Shown: positions 12,241 through 38,729 of the stretch, piece by piece | Layout of the letters: each line of letters begins with the position of its first letter | Numbering within the stretch: the stretch's first letter is position 1 | Assembly: GCA_963989245.1 (NCBI GenBank) | Contig: OZ022349.1 | Location: forward strand, 28,151,974-28,215,973 | DNA length: 64,000 nt | Reading direction: 5' to 3' | DNA from: Nansenia antarctica | Lineage: Eukaryota > Chordata > Actinopteri > Argentiniformes > Microstomatidae | Notes under the pieces: model-generated | The model's database searches: none | What the model saw: only the letters and a program-made list of their open reading frames with translations | What the model was told of the DNA's origin: nothing | Position numbers and translations under genes: made by a program

Positions 12241-12370
12241 ATCCGAATGGACGTGTGTGTTCGGGTGTAACCTCCAGAAGACTGAGTGTCTCCACACGGG
12301 GCTGAGCGCTCCCCACCTCCCCCCGCTGACTCCGCCCCCTGAGGTACCTGTCCCTGTGGAATTATAGGCT
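12241..12370 (-). promoter_or_regulatory. wnk4: Candidate WNK4 upstream GC-rich region
   Basis: Locally GC-rich stretch with a GC box on the gene strand (GGGGGCGGAG, complement of 12331-12340), about 600 bp above the WNK4 ATG. A LINE tail and AAT repeat (11806-11960) lie between. Weak evidence, position only. Confidence 0.25.
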
Positions 12371-12514
12371 GCGTTCATACATTCGCTCTGAGAGCGCCGG
12401 AGCGCACACTGCGCACACTGCGTCCAACGTCATACATTTTTCAAGTAATATGATTGGACAAGAGGCATTCCATGAGTGCTGATCAGATTCCAGAGCGAGT
12501 TTACGAACGCAGCC
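12367..12514. mobile_element. Palindromic MITE (GGCTGCGTTC ends)
   Basis: Ends GGCTGCGTTCATACATTCGC and GAACGCAGCC form ~25-bp imperfect inverted repeats. No TSD resolved. Confidence 0.55.
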
Positions 12515-12539
12515 TTAGACGGAGAGGGTCCGAACGGCT

Positions 12540-13400
12540 TGATCCACATCACACATATTGATTTTGACCTGAGATTTTTTTTTGCTATTCTTATTTTCTT
12601 AACCCAGTTGAATCTACGGTATTTTTGCCCGTTTTTCACTACCTTTATGTTTTAGCTCATAATTGTTCTTGCTATGCCCCATCCATCATGTGTTTCATAG
12701 AAATATTGATTAATTTCAGAACAAAAGCAAACAGTCTATGCGTAGGATAAACCCAAAAAATATTGAAAAAAATATCGAAGATTATTAGTAAATGTACCTA
12801 CATTTAACGAGTTAATACTCGTTTTCTTATTTTAATGTGATTGAGCATCTTCCTTATGTTCAGTCAACATATTAACACAGAACTGTTATCTGTGGTTTTT
12901 AAAAGAGGGACCAAAACACCACAGTCATTTGATAATAAGATCTATTCTTGTTCTCGTTGCATTTGAACGGTCCCTCACTCTCTTAGGTTACTATGTCAAT
13001 ATAAGACTAATATTATCTCCCTGTGCTTGATATGAGGGGCCCCAGGAGGCCGAATAAGGTAACCCAGCACCCACAATAGGTGTCAGTCACCAGCCGGTTA
13101 TTTAAATCTATGGTATTATTACCTACCTGCCTTCCTAATCATATCCTACTACTGTTGACTGCCTTCTACGCAGTAAGTAAGGGCAGTGTAGGATTAACCT
13201 GCTAGTTTAAGTCAGCCGAGGTCGGAATAGCACTGGGGTATTCATCAGATCTCTGCTATTTTCTGCTACTACCTAATTAGCTCCCTGGAAACATGCCAGG
13301 GAGGGATTAAAGCAGGGGTCCCCATTTACTTTCCATGGCGGGACAGTTTTATAACGCACTGGGACACCGTGGGCCACACAATGGCGGAACCAAACACTCT

Positions 13401-13435
<35 letters not shown>

Positions 13436-13850
13436 ATTAGACTTATATAGCACTTTTCTAGACACTCAATGGTCATGGTCATGGTGTGACAGGTTGAAAC
13501 GTGTTCAGATTAATAATTGAGTTACATTAATAGTCTACCAATATTCTTAACGAGTTATGCAAATACCAGTAAACAAGAAATATGGTCAGTCAGTTATGGG
13601 AATATTTATTCAAATGTATGTTTGCTCTTTAGACCTCAGTCCCAAATGTGCGCACTGTAATCCACTGGTACCGGTTGCGGCCAGTAGGGGGCGGTGGACA
13701 GCGGTGTAGGCTACTCTCCAAATTGTAATCTCATTATTGTACCCTCCCACTCATATTTTTCATTTTGTCAGCAGTGTCAGCAGTGCACCGGATTCAAACC
13801 CATGCCGACATGGGCATAATGTGTGTAATAATGAGTTACTGTAGACCGCG
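12540..13850. other. Spacer, AT-rich; one L2-type tail
   Basis: (AAT)n at 13402-13434 followed by TTATATAGCACTTTTCTAGA is another L2-like 3' tail. No genes seen. Confidence 0.5.
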
Positions 13851-13854
13851 GAGG

Positions 13855-14033
13855 AGGGAGAGAGAGAGAGGGAGAGAGAGGGAGAGAGGGAGAGAGAGAG
13901 AGGGAGAGAGAGGGTGCAGCAGAGTAATCTGACAGACAGCTAAATTAACTCATACTGCTTGTGTGGGTTAAATTTGGGTCATCTGTCAACATCTCCTGTT
14001 CCAACACTCCAAATCTTCTGAACAGCAGCAGAA

Positions 14034-14118
<85 letters not shown>

Positions 14119-14234
14119 GGAGAGAGACTTATCACCAAGGCCACAGTTGAGAGCCCCACCTGTCACAGAAACACACTGAGGGTTATCAGCATAAACACAC
14201 AACAACAAGAGCTGCACCAGCCCCTACAGAGACA

Positions 14235-14274
<40 letters not shown>

Positions 14275-14275
14275 A
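13855..14275. repeat. Cluster of (GA)n and (CA)n microsatellites
   Basis: GA tracts at about 13858-13914 and 14031-14115, and CA at 14236-14273. The ORFs here are Arg/Glu or Ser/Leu runs. Confidence 0.92.
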
Positions 14276-14389
14276 CATTATTACTGTAGTAACTATCATC
14301 TAGCAAGCTAGCTAATCATGAAGGGGTTCTGCCCATCTGCTGGCTGTAACTAGGTCATATGCCAACATCCTAATCAGCAGCCCTACTGT

Positions 14390-14665
14390 TTAGTCTGCTA
14401 CTTTAGAGCTCTCAGGTCTTCTGACGCTGGTTTTCTCTGTGTACCACATGTACAAAAGAAGAGATTTGGTGAGGCTGCATTCTCATTTTAGGCACCCAGA
14501 TTGTGGAATGCACTGCCAGTTTACATTAGGGATGCAACCACAGCACATATGTTCAAGTCAAGACTAAAAACCCATCTTTTTAATATTGCCTTTAAATGAC
14601 TAAATAATTTAATTAAGATGACATAATGATTAAAGCACTTTGAGCTGCAACGTTCACAGGAATAG
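14390..14665 (+). mobile_element. L2 LINE C-terminal fragment
   Basis: Translates, with one in-frame stop, to [14 protein letters not shown] and [16 protein letters not shown] then stop, the usual end of the L2 reverse transcriptase ORF. Same sequence in antisense at 61500-62045. Confidence 0.75.
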
Positions 14666-14845
14666 TGATTTACAAATAAAAGTTATTACCGGTATTATGA
14701 TTATTACCATCGGGCTGCATCTCAATAGTCTGAGTGGCTTCTTTGTTTCATGTACTAATATGGATGAACTGGACTGTACAGATGGGAAAGAATCCCCTGT
14801 AGACATCCTCTGTATTGTGTTGGCCAGGCCGTGAGGGGAAGCATG

Positions 14846-15860
14846 GTTACATTTACATTTTAGGCATTTAGCAGGCACCTTATTCCAAAGCCACTTACAA
14901 CAAATACATTTGACTAGGTAAGTGAACCATCAATTCACCAGTCGTCATGATAGAAGAAGAAAGAACGTTTTTTAATGTTCTTTATAGAAACGGGAGAAAC
15001 AGTACAAGGGGGCAGCAGATGTCTCAGGAGACACAGTGCTGGGGGGTAGTAGATGTCTCAGGAGACACAGTGCTGGGGGGGTAGTAGATGTCTCAGGAGA
15101 CACAGTGCTGGGGGGTAGTAGATGTCTCAGGAGACACAGTGCTGGGGGGTAGTAGATGTCTCAGGAGACACAGTGCTGGGGGGTAGTAGATGTCTCAGGA
15201 GACACATTGCAGGGGGGTAGTAGATGTCTCAGGAGGCACAGTGCTGGGGGGGTTGTAGATGTCTCAGGAGACACAGTGCTGGGGGGTAGTAGATGTCTCA
15301 GGAGACACAGTGCTGGGGGGTAGTAGATGTCTCAGGAGACACAGTGCTGGGGGGTAGTAGATGTCTCAGGAGACACAGTGCTGGGGGGTAGTAGATGTCT
15401 CAGGAGACACAGTGCTGGGGGGTTGTAGATGTCTCAGGAGACACATTGCAGGGGGGTAGTAGATGTCTCGGGAGACACATTGCAGGGGGGTAGTAGATGT
15501 CTCAGGAGACACAGTGCTGGGGGGGTAGTAGATGTCTCAGGAGACACAGTGCTGGGGGGTAGTAGATGTCTCAGGAGACACAGTGCTGGGGGGTTGTAGA
15601 TGTCTCAGGAGACACAGTGCTGGGGGGTAGTAGATGTCTCAGGAGACACAGTGCTGGGGGGTAGTAGATGTCTCAGGAGACACAGTGCTGGGGGGTAGTA
15701 GATGTCTCAGGAGACACAGTTAAGGTTTAACCTGAAGAGATGGAGGTCTTCAGTCTCCGATGGAAGATGGGGAGTGACTCTTTAGTTCTGACAGCCGTGG
15801 GAAGCTCATTCCACCAGCGGGGAGCCAGTGTAGTGAAGAGACTTTTGTAGTGGTTAGACT
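14846..15860 (+). mobile_element. R1 copy with an internal minisatellite expansion
   Basis: Head (TTTAGGCATTTAGCAGGCAC), then about 21 tandem copies of a 34-bp unit (AGTAGATGTCTCAGGAGACA + CAGTGCTGGGGGGT) at about 15016-15720, then the element's 3' part (AAGCTCATTCCACCAGCGGG). Confidence 0.8.
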
Positions 15861-16327
15861 TTTGACGGTGGAGCACTTTGGTGTTATTGTCACCACTGCC
15901 CTGTGTCTCACTGCGGACTCAGATCATCTCTCAGATTCTGCTGTTATTGCTCTTTGTTTTCTCTCAAACACATGAATTTGCTTGACTCAATGAAATAAAG
16001 AGACCTGCTGATTTACAGCAATTACATGGGTGTTTCAGCACTAGAGGGCGCTGTTAGATACATAATTACATAACAGCTTGCAACTTGGGTGTTGCATGAT
16101 GCTTATTGTTTTCGTTCGTACAGTTGCATTCATACAAAAAGCACAAGGGCAGCAAATTTCCTCTCCCATTTATTTTCTTCCATTGGTAAAAAAAGGAGGT
16201 TGAAATACAGGAAACAGGAAATGACAGTAGTGTTCTACAGGGTACTGTACTGAGGAGGGTCACAGCAGTCTGTACATGAGAGGTGCACCAACACCACCGT
16301 AAAACAGCTGAACTAAACCAGGATCCA

Positions 16328-16609
16328 GGGGCCTCTTTTATAAAAAATATACTTGAACGTCATCTTTAACTAGCATTATTTATAAAACGCTTCTTTAAAA
16401 TTGCGTACGTACTTCCGTCTATAAATACCAAATATACTTGAACGCGTTCGTCTGGAAGCGGGAGAGGACAGAGAAGGGTGGCTTCTCGGTAAGTTGCATT
16501 TGATCATGACAACTAACGGTCAAATTGACTCACGTCATTGATGTGGTTTTCTACGTACGCCACGGGTAAGATCAAATTTGATCCAAAGTAATTCTATAAA
16601 TGAGGCCCC
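16328..16609. mobile_element. MITE with GGGGCCTC ends, 282 bp
   Basis: Left end GGGGCCTCTTTTATAAAAAA and the complement of the right end, GGGGCCTCATTTATAGAA, are ~18-bp inverted repeats. No coding capacity. Confidence 0.6.
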
Positions 16610-16854
16610 AGATCTATGGTCCTTCTCCCACACCTATCCCGGAGCCATTTCAAACTTCACAAAATGGCTCTCGGATGGATGTCTGTTCTGGGATGTCTTT
16701 GGGATGTCCGCTGGCAGAGGAATACAAACACGGCAGAGCAGAGGTTCGTCCACACCTAACTAACTAGGCTCTGTCATGTGGGTCGGTTAACGAGAGCAAT
16801 AGGAAGAAAAAGTAGTTAAAAATACAAAACGAGAAAAAAGATAGTTACAGATTG

Positions 16855-16875
16855 AGGGGGGGGGGGGGGGGGGAA
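16855..16875. repeat. Poly-G run
   Basis: About 19 consecutive G. A likely site of length errors. Confidence 0.9.
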
Positions 16876-17253
16876 CGTCTCTCTGCAAGAATACATAAGA
16901 AATGTACAGTACATGTAGTGGACTAGCTCCCCTGAATGACACTCTGCATGACGGGCACCAGTTTGCCTCCATCAAACTAAATGATTGTTTCAGGATAAGC
17001 TAGCTAGTCAGAAGTCGAAAATCTACCTCAACAACTCATTGAGATGGAACTCCCACACCAGCTACCAGCTTCACTTCCAATAAGAAAAGGCTTTAAATGT
17101 CGGTGAACCAAAACGAGTCAACTCCCTAACCAAACAATGACTATAACGACCACTCGACTGGGTTCTGAGGTACAAAACCTTTAAACTGCCGACCCTTCCA
17201 CCACAGAAGAAGGACAAGCGTTTCGAGTCTGAGGCCAACATTCCATCGCTGCC

Positions 17254-31703
<14,450 letters not shown>

Positions 31704-31860
31704 TGCAGAGGAGGTGTGTATGCAGCTGACAGCTCCCGGAAGTGGGTGCAGCGATGCTTCTTCTTCTTCTTCTTCTTCTTCTTCTTCGATGTTGGAGTTT
31801 AGGGCAGTTGGTAACCTGAATGGCGCATTATCGCCACCTATTGGGCCTTATTGGGAAACT
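31704..31860 (-). promoter_or_regulatory. vps25: Probable VPS25 promoter
   Basis: An ETS-type site CCGGAAGT lies at 31736-31743, about 33 bp upstream of the ATG. Two CCAAT boxes on the gene strand (plus-strand ATTGG at 31840-31844 and 31850-31854) lie about 140-150 bp upstream. There is no TATA box. ETS plus CCAAT is usual for housekeeping genes. A (CTT)n tract at 31756-31787 sits between them. Confidence 0.45.
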
Positions 31861-33110
31861 GTCATGTTGCCAATAGCAGATAATCTCTTGCCATTTTAGG
31901 CACTATCTGTCCAAAACCAATTCATATGTTACTTTTTATGCAATGATAAAAATATATAATCAATAAATAAACCTCTCCCAAACCACATCAATCCAGCTCA
32001 AAACCCATCTTTTTAAACTTGCTTTTAATCTTGAACTATTCTTATTCTTGTTATTACTAACTGTGCTTTTGTTTTACTTTATGTATCTATCTACTCTTGT
32101 TCTCTCCATGGAGCGTAGTGTCTTTGAATACTGAGAAAAGTGCATTATTATTATTGATATCATTATAATTATTAGTAACAGATCAATGTCTCATCGATTT
32201 GTGTTAAAGGAGTGAGACATCTTCTGTGAAATGTTTTTACAAAGTTATTTTATTAGGAACACATGGTGTATTTTCCGTAATAGCATAAATATGCAATTTA
32301 TTTCTAGATACAGAACAAATAATGTTTTATCAGAACTGTCTTCCATTTGGTGTCTCCATACTCAGTCCTCGACTCCATTATTGCTAAGAACATTTATTGA
32401 ACAAAATAGCTATAACGTTATCATTCTTATCATTCTATGCATTCATTAAACACAATTCATTCACACTAATTGTGCTTATTGAAAAAGTGCCATCTGATTA
32501 TCCAGTATAAAACCTAGAGTGGCTGTACAAGTAATTCAGTGTCAAATTCACAGCAGTTTGTGGGTATTAATATTAATGTTTTTTTTATTTATACATTTCT
32601 ATATTACAGAAATAAACATTGTGGGTAAAGGGTGAGACTGAATAAGACAAATTATTGGCATAACACAGGTCCTCTGAGCTATTCATTTATATAATATACA
32701 GCAACATAAAATACACATTTCAGGAACTTTTAAACATGTCATCTTTAAAACTGTCTAAAATGAACATGGAATGATTCATTTAATCGTATGTTAAAACAGA
32801 AACATAAAATCCTCTCTCCAGTTTGCCTTGAGGTGAGGGCGTTGGTGTCAAATAATATTAATATGATCTGATATTCAATTTCTATACAAAAGTAAGATTT
32901 AAAAGTATGGGAACAAAATATCTAGCACGAGTAATGCCACAAGGGGGCGCACTCGTCTCATAAGTAATGCTGAAGTTTCAGAAACGGAGAGAACAACAGG
33001 AGAATAGGGAACCGACCATTCAAATAAAACACATTACACAAACACACTTCACATATTTGTCGTCTCCTCTACTAAGGCAAGCAGCCCTAAGGCAGGCTCC
33101 CTCCTGTGTA

Positions 33111-33168
<58 letters not shown>

Positions 33169-33301
33169 GTGTGTGTGTGCACGTGCGCATGTGTGTGTGT
33201 GTGCGTGGCTTCCCATCATGCAATGTGGCTTCTATTATGACATCCTGACTTCTGCTGATGATTGGCTGATTCAGGGAGAGGCTTCTCTCATGATGATTGG
33301 C
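31861..33301. other. ARHGAP27-VPS25 spacer
   Basis: AT-rich DNA with an L2-type tail near 31990-32160 (plus) and a 100-bp (GT)n at 33111-33212. Complement AATAAA words occur (for example TTTATT near 32585) and could end ARHGAP27, but no particular poly(A) site is supported. Confidence 0.4.
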
Positions 33302-33479
33302 TCAGCTGGAGTGGAAGATGTACTGGTATTCGTTGAGGATGAGCTCCACTATCTGGTTCTGGAAGACCATGTGCATGGTGATGTTGGCCGACTCTGTCTC
33401 TGGCCTCAACAACGTGGGGCCGAAGATGATGGCGATGTTCTGCACCGTCATCCGGTTCTCCTCTCCGTACTCGATCACC
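33302..33479 (-). CDS. arhgap27: ARHGAP27 exon 17 (last, RhoGAP C-terminus and stop)
   Basis: 178 nt encoding [20 protein letters not shown] and ending [14 protein letters not shown] followed by TGA. Acceptor CTCTCCCTCAG; joins exon 16 at Arg-Val-Ile-Glu. The preceding intron is about 5 kb, of which 3.9 kb is minisatellite. Confidence 0.95.
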
Positions 33480-36400
33480 CTGAGGGAGAGAGAGATTTAG
33501 AATTTTGAATCTGCCATTTAGCCAGACGCTTTTAATACAAAGTGATTTACAATTAAGAGATTACAGGGACATTCCCCCCGGGAGTAACTGAGGGCTAAGT
33601 GCCTTACTCAAGGACTAAACACTAGTGGTGGTGTTCGCAGGTCTTACTCAAGGACTAAACACTAGTGGTGGTGTTCCCAGGTCTTGCTCAAGGACACACT
33701 AGTGGTGGTGTTCCCAGGTCTTGCTCAAGGACACACTAGTGGTGGTGTTCCCAGGTCTTACTCAAGGACTAAACACTAGTGGTGGTGTTCCCAGGTCTTA
33801 CTCAAGGACACACTAGTGGTGGTGTTCCCAGGTCTTACTCAAGGGCACACTAGTGGTGGTGTTCCCAGGCCTTACTAAGGGCACACTAGTGGTGGTGTTC
33901 CCAGGTCTTACTCAAGGACACACTAGTGGTGGTGTTCCCAGGTCTTACTCAAGGACACATTAGTGGTGGTGTTCCCAGGTCTTACTCAAGGACACACTAG
34001 TGGTGGTGTTCCCAGGTCTCACTCAAGGGCGGAATTTGAACTCACAACCAACTCACTATCACCAGTCCAACTCACTATCCACTACTAGACCACCACAGAG
34101 GGATTGGAGAATGATCACTACTCAGTCCTGTGTGGTTCCTGTGTGGTTCCTGTGTGGTTCCTGTGTGTACCAGACGTTGATGCCAGTTCCCTTTAGGGAT
34201 GCCAACCTTCTCACTACCAGATACAGACAGAAGATGGCGTGCCACTGCACAGGGCTGGGGAGGTTTGCAGGAAATTGTCAGATTTACGCTATTATGTCCG
34301 CACGAGGGGGCCTGTGATTGGATGAATATACAGGACAAATACGGGACATCCTGGCTAATACAGGACAGTCGGCAACCCTAATTCCTTTACACTTTTTCAG
34401 TTTCAAGACAGCTTTTAGATACAAAGGAAAGGAAGGATTAGCAAAACCGGCCCCTGTGCAAAGCCACGGTCCACAGTTGCTTCCACAGAAGTCTAGATAG
34501 TAACAGTGGAGACAAGTTCAAGCTGGGAAGGAGAGAGACCTACCTAGGAAGGAGAGAGACCTAGCTGGGGAGGAGAGAGACCTACCTAGGAAGGAGAGAG
34601 ACCTAGCTGGGAAGGAGAGAGACCTACCTAGGAAGGAGAGAGACCTAGCTGGGGAGGAGAGAGACCTACCTAGGAAGGAGAGAGACCTACCTAGGAAGGA
34701 GAGAGACCTAGCTGGGAAGGAGAGAGACCTACCTAGGAAGGAGGGAGACCTACCTAGGAAGGAGGGAGACCTACCTAGGAAGGAGAGAGACCTAGCTAGG
34801 AAGGAGAGAGACCTACCTAGGAAGGAGGGAGACCTAGCTGGGAAGGAGGGAGACCTACCTAGGAAGGAGAGAGACCTAGCTGGGAAGGAGAGAGACCTAC
34901 CTAGGAAGGAGGGAGACCTACCTAGGAAGGAGAGAGACCTAGCTAGGAAGGAGGGAGACCTACCTAGGAAGGAGAGAGACCTACCTGGGTAGGAGAGAGA
35001 CCTAGCTGGGAAGGAGAGAGACCTACCTAGGAAGGAGGGAGACCTACCTAGGAAGGAGAGAGACCTAGCTGGGAAGGAGGGAGACCTACCTAGGAAGGAG
35101 GGAGACCTAGCTGGGGAGGAGAGAGACCTACCTAGGAAGGAGGGAGACCTAGCTGGGGAGGAGAGAGACCTACCTAGGAAGGAGGGAGACCTAGCTAGGA
35201 AGGAGAGAGACCTAGCTAGGAAGGAGAGAGACCTACCTAGGAAGGAGAGAGACCTAGCTGGGTAGGAGAGAGACCTACCTAGGAAGGAGGGAGACCTAGC
35301 TGGGGAGGAGAGAGACCTACCTAGGAAGGAGGGAGACCTAGCTAGGAAGGAGAGAGACCTAGCTAGGAAGGAGAGAGACCTACCTAGGAAAGAGGGAGAC
35401 CTAGCTAAGAAGGAGAGAGACCTACCTAGGAAGGAGAGAGACCTACCTAGGAAGGAGAGAGACCTAGCTGGGTAGGAGAGAGACCTAGCTGGGGAGGAGA
35501 GAGACCTACCTAGGAAGGAGGGAGACCTAGCTAGGAAGGAGAGAGACCTAGCTAGGAAGGAGAGAGACCTACCTAGGAAGGAGAGAGACCTAGCTGGGAA
35601 GGAGAGAGACCTAGCTGGGAAGGAGAGAGACCTACCTAGGAAAGAGGGAGACCTAGCTAAGAAGGAGAGAGACCTACCTAGGAAGGAGAGAGACCTAGCT
35701 AGGAAGGAGAGAGACCTAGCTGGGAAGGAGGGAGACCTACCTAGGAAGGAGAGAGACCTAGCTGGGAAGGAGGGAGACCTACCTAGGAAGAAGAGAGCCC
35801 TACCTAGGAAGGAGAGAGACCTAGCTGGGAAGGAGAGAGACCTACCTAGGAAGGAGAGAGACCTACCTAGGAAGGAGAGAGACCTACCTAGGAAGGAGAG
35901 AGACCTAGCTGGGTAGGAGAGAGACCTACCTAGGAAGGAGGGAGACCTAGCTGGGGAGGAGAGAGACCTACCTAGGAAGGAGGGAGACCTAGCTAGGAAG
36001 GAGAGAGACCTAGCTAGGAAGGAGAGAGACCTACCTAGGAAAGAGGGAGACCTACCTAGGAAGGAGAGAGACCTAGCTGGGTAGGAGAGAGACCTACCTA
36101 GGAAGGAGAGAGACCTACCTAGGAAGGAGAGAGACCTACCTAGGAAGGAGAGAGACCTAGCTGGGGAGGAGAGAGACCTAGCTGGGAAGGAGAGAGACCT
36201 ACCTAGGAAGGAGGGAGACCTAGCTGGGAAGGAGAGACCTACCTAGGAAGGAGAGAGACCTACCTAGGAAGGAGAGAGACCTACCTAGGAAGGAGAGAGA
36301 CCTAGCTGGGGAGGAGAGAGACCTAGCTGGGAAGGAGAGAGACCTAGCTGGGAAGGAGAGACCTAGCTGGGGAGGAGAGAGACCTAGCTGGGAAGGAGGG

Positions 36401-38659
36401 AGACCTACCTAGGAAGGAGAGAGACCTAGCTGGGAAGGAGGGAGACCTAGCTGGGGAGGAGAGAGACCTAGCTGGGAAGGAGAGAGACCTAGCTGGGGAG
36501 GAGAGAGACCTAGCTGGGAAGGAGGGAGACCTACCTAGGAAGGAGAGAGACCTACCTAGGAAGGAGGGAGACCTACCTAGGAAGGAGAGAGACCTAGCTG
36601 GGGAGGAGAGAGACCTAGCTGGGAAGGAGAGAGACCTACCTAGGAAGGAGGGAGACCTAGCTGGGAAGGAGAGAGACCTACCTAGGAAGGAGAGAGACCT
36701 AGCTGGGAAGGAGAGACCTACCTAGGAAGGAGAGAGACCTAGCTAGGAAGGAGAGAGACCTACCTAGGAAGGAGGGAGACCTAGCTGGGGAGGAGAGAGA
36801 CCTAGCTGGGAAGGAGAGAGACCTACCTAGGAAGGAGGGAGACCTAGCTGGGAAGGAGAGAGACCTACCTAGGAAGGAGAGAGACCTAGCTGGGAAGGAG
36901 AGACCTACCTAGGAAGGAGAGAGACCTAGCTAGGAAGGAGAGAGACCTACCTAGGAAGGAGAGAGACCTACCTAGGAAGGAGAGAGACCTAGCTAGGAAG
37001 GAGAGAGACCTACCTAGGAAGGAGAGAGACCTAGCTAGGAAGGAGAGAGACCTACCTAGGAAGGAGAGAGACCTAGCTGGGAAGGAGAGAGACCTACCTA
37101 GGAAGGAGAGAGACCTAGCTAGGAAGGAGAGAGACCTACCTAGGAAGGAGAGAGACCTAGCTATGAAGGAGAGAGACCTACCTAGGAAGGAGAGAGACCT
37201 AGCTAGGAAGGAGAGAGACCTAGCTGGGAAGGAGAGAGACCTAGCTGGGAAGGAGAGAGACCTAGCTGGGAAGGAGAGAGACCTACCTAGGAAGGAGAGA
37301 GACCTACCTAGGAAGGAGAGAGACCTAGCTGGGAAGGAGAGAGACCTACCTAGGAAGGAGAGAGACCTACCTAGGAAGGAGAGAGACCTACCTAGGAAGG
37401 AGAGAGACCTAGCTGGGTAGGAGAGAGACCTACCTAGGAAGGAGGGAGACCTAGCTGGGAAGGAGGGAGACCTACCTAGGAAGGAGAGAGACCTACCTAG
37501 GAAGGAGAGAGACCTACCTAGGAAGGAGAGAGACCTAGCTGGGAAGGAGGGAGACCTACCTAGGAAGGAGAGAGACCTACCTAGGAAGGAGAGAGACCTA
37601 CCTAGGAAGGAGGGAGACCTACCTAGGAAGGAGGGAGACCTACCTAGGAAGGAGAGAGACCTACCTAGGAAGGAGAGAGACCTAGCTGGGTAGGAGAGAG
37701 ACCTAGCTGGGAAGGAGAGAGACCTAGCTGGGTAGGAGAGAGACCTAGCTGGGAAGGAGAGAGACCTAGCTGGGTAGGAGAGAGACCTAGCTGGGTAGGA
37801 GAGAGACCTAGCTGGGTAGGAGAGAGACCTAGCTGGGAAGGAGAGAGACCTAGCTGGGAAGGAGAGAGACCTAGCTGGGAAGGAGAGAGACCTAGCTGGG
37901 AAGGAGAGAGACCTAGCTGGGTAGGAGAGAGACCTAGCTGGGAAGGAGAGAGACCTAGCTGGGTAGGAGAGAGACCTAGCTGGGAAGGAGAGAGACCTAG
38001 CTGGGAAGGAGAGAGACCTAGCTGGGAAGGAGAGAGACCTAGCTGGGTAGGAGAGAGACCTAGCTGGGTAGGAGAGAGACCTAGCTGGGAAGGAGAGAGA
38101 CCTAGCTGGGAAGGAGAGAGACCTAGCTGGGTAGGAGAGAGACCTACCTAGGAAGGAGAGAGACCTAGCTGGGTAGGAGAGAGACCTAGCTGGGAAGGAG
38201 AGAGACCTAGCTGGGAAGGAGAGAGACCTAGCTGGGTAGGAGAGAGACCTAGCTGGGAAGGAGAGAGACCTAGCTGGGTAGGAGAGAGACCTAGCTGGGA
38301 AGGAGAGAGACCTAGCTGGGTAGGAGAGAGACCTAGCTGGGTAGGAGAGAGACCTAGCTGGGAAGGAGAGAGACCTAGCTGGGTAGGAGAGAGACCTAGC
38401 TGGGTAGGAGAGAGACCTAGCTGGGTAGGAGAGAGACCTAGCTGGGTAGGAGAGAGATCTACCTGCGTAAGTGCCTGAAGAGGAGTTCCATGGTGTCGTG
38501 GTTTGGCCGAGGGAGAGACCTGACGAGCTCACACATGTAAGACACTTTGCTGTTGTAATCGACGGTCCCTTGAGCAAGACAGAGATGGGAAAACATTGAG
38601 TCTCACACTGAGGTATATATTCTATAATACTAACCAAAGTAAGGCACAAGTAATCTATT

Positions 38660-38729
<70 letters not shown>

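Noticed and set aside
34519..38458. CRISPR array
   Set aside because: No unique spacers; units are contiguous. Eukaryotic minisatellite.
36886..38649. 587-aa minus-strand ORF of RSLSFPA heptads
   Set aside because: The 21-bp period keeps the frame open by arithmetic. It runs over exon 16 in the wrong frame, while the true frame stops at the donor.
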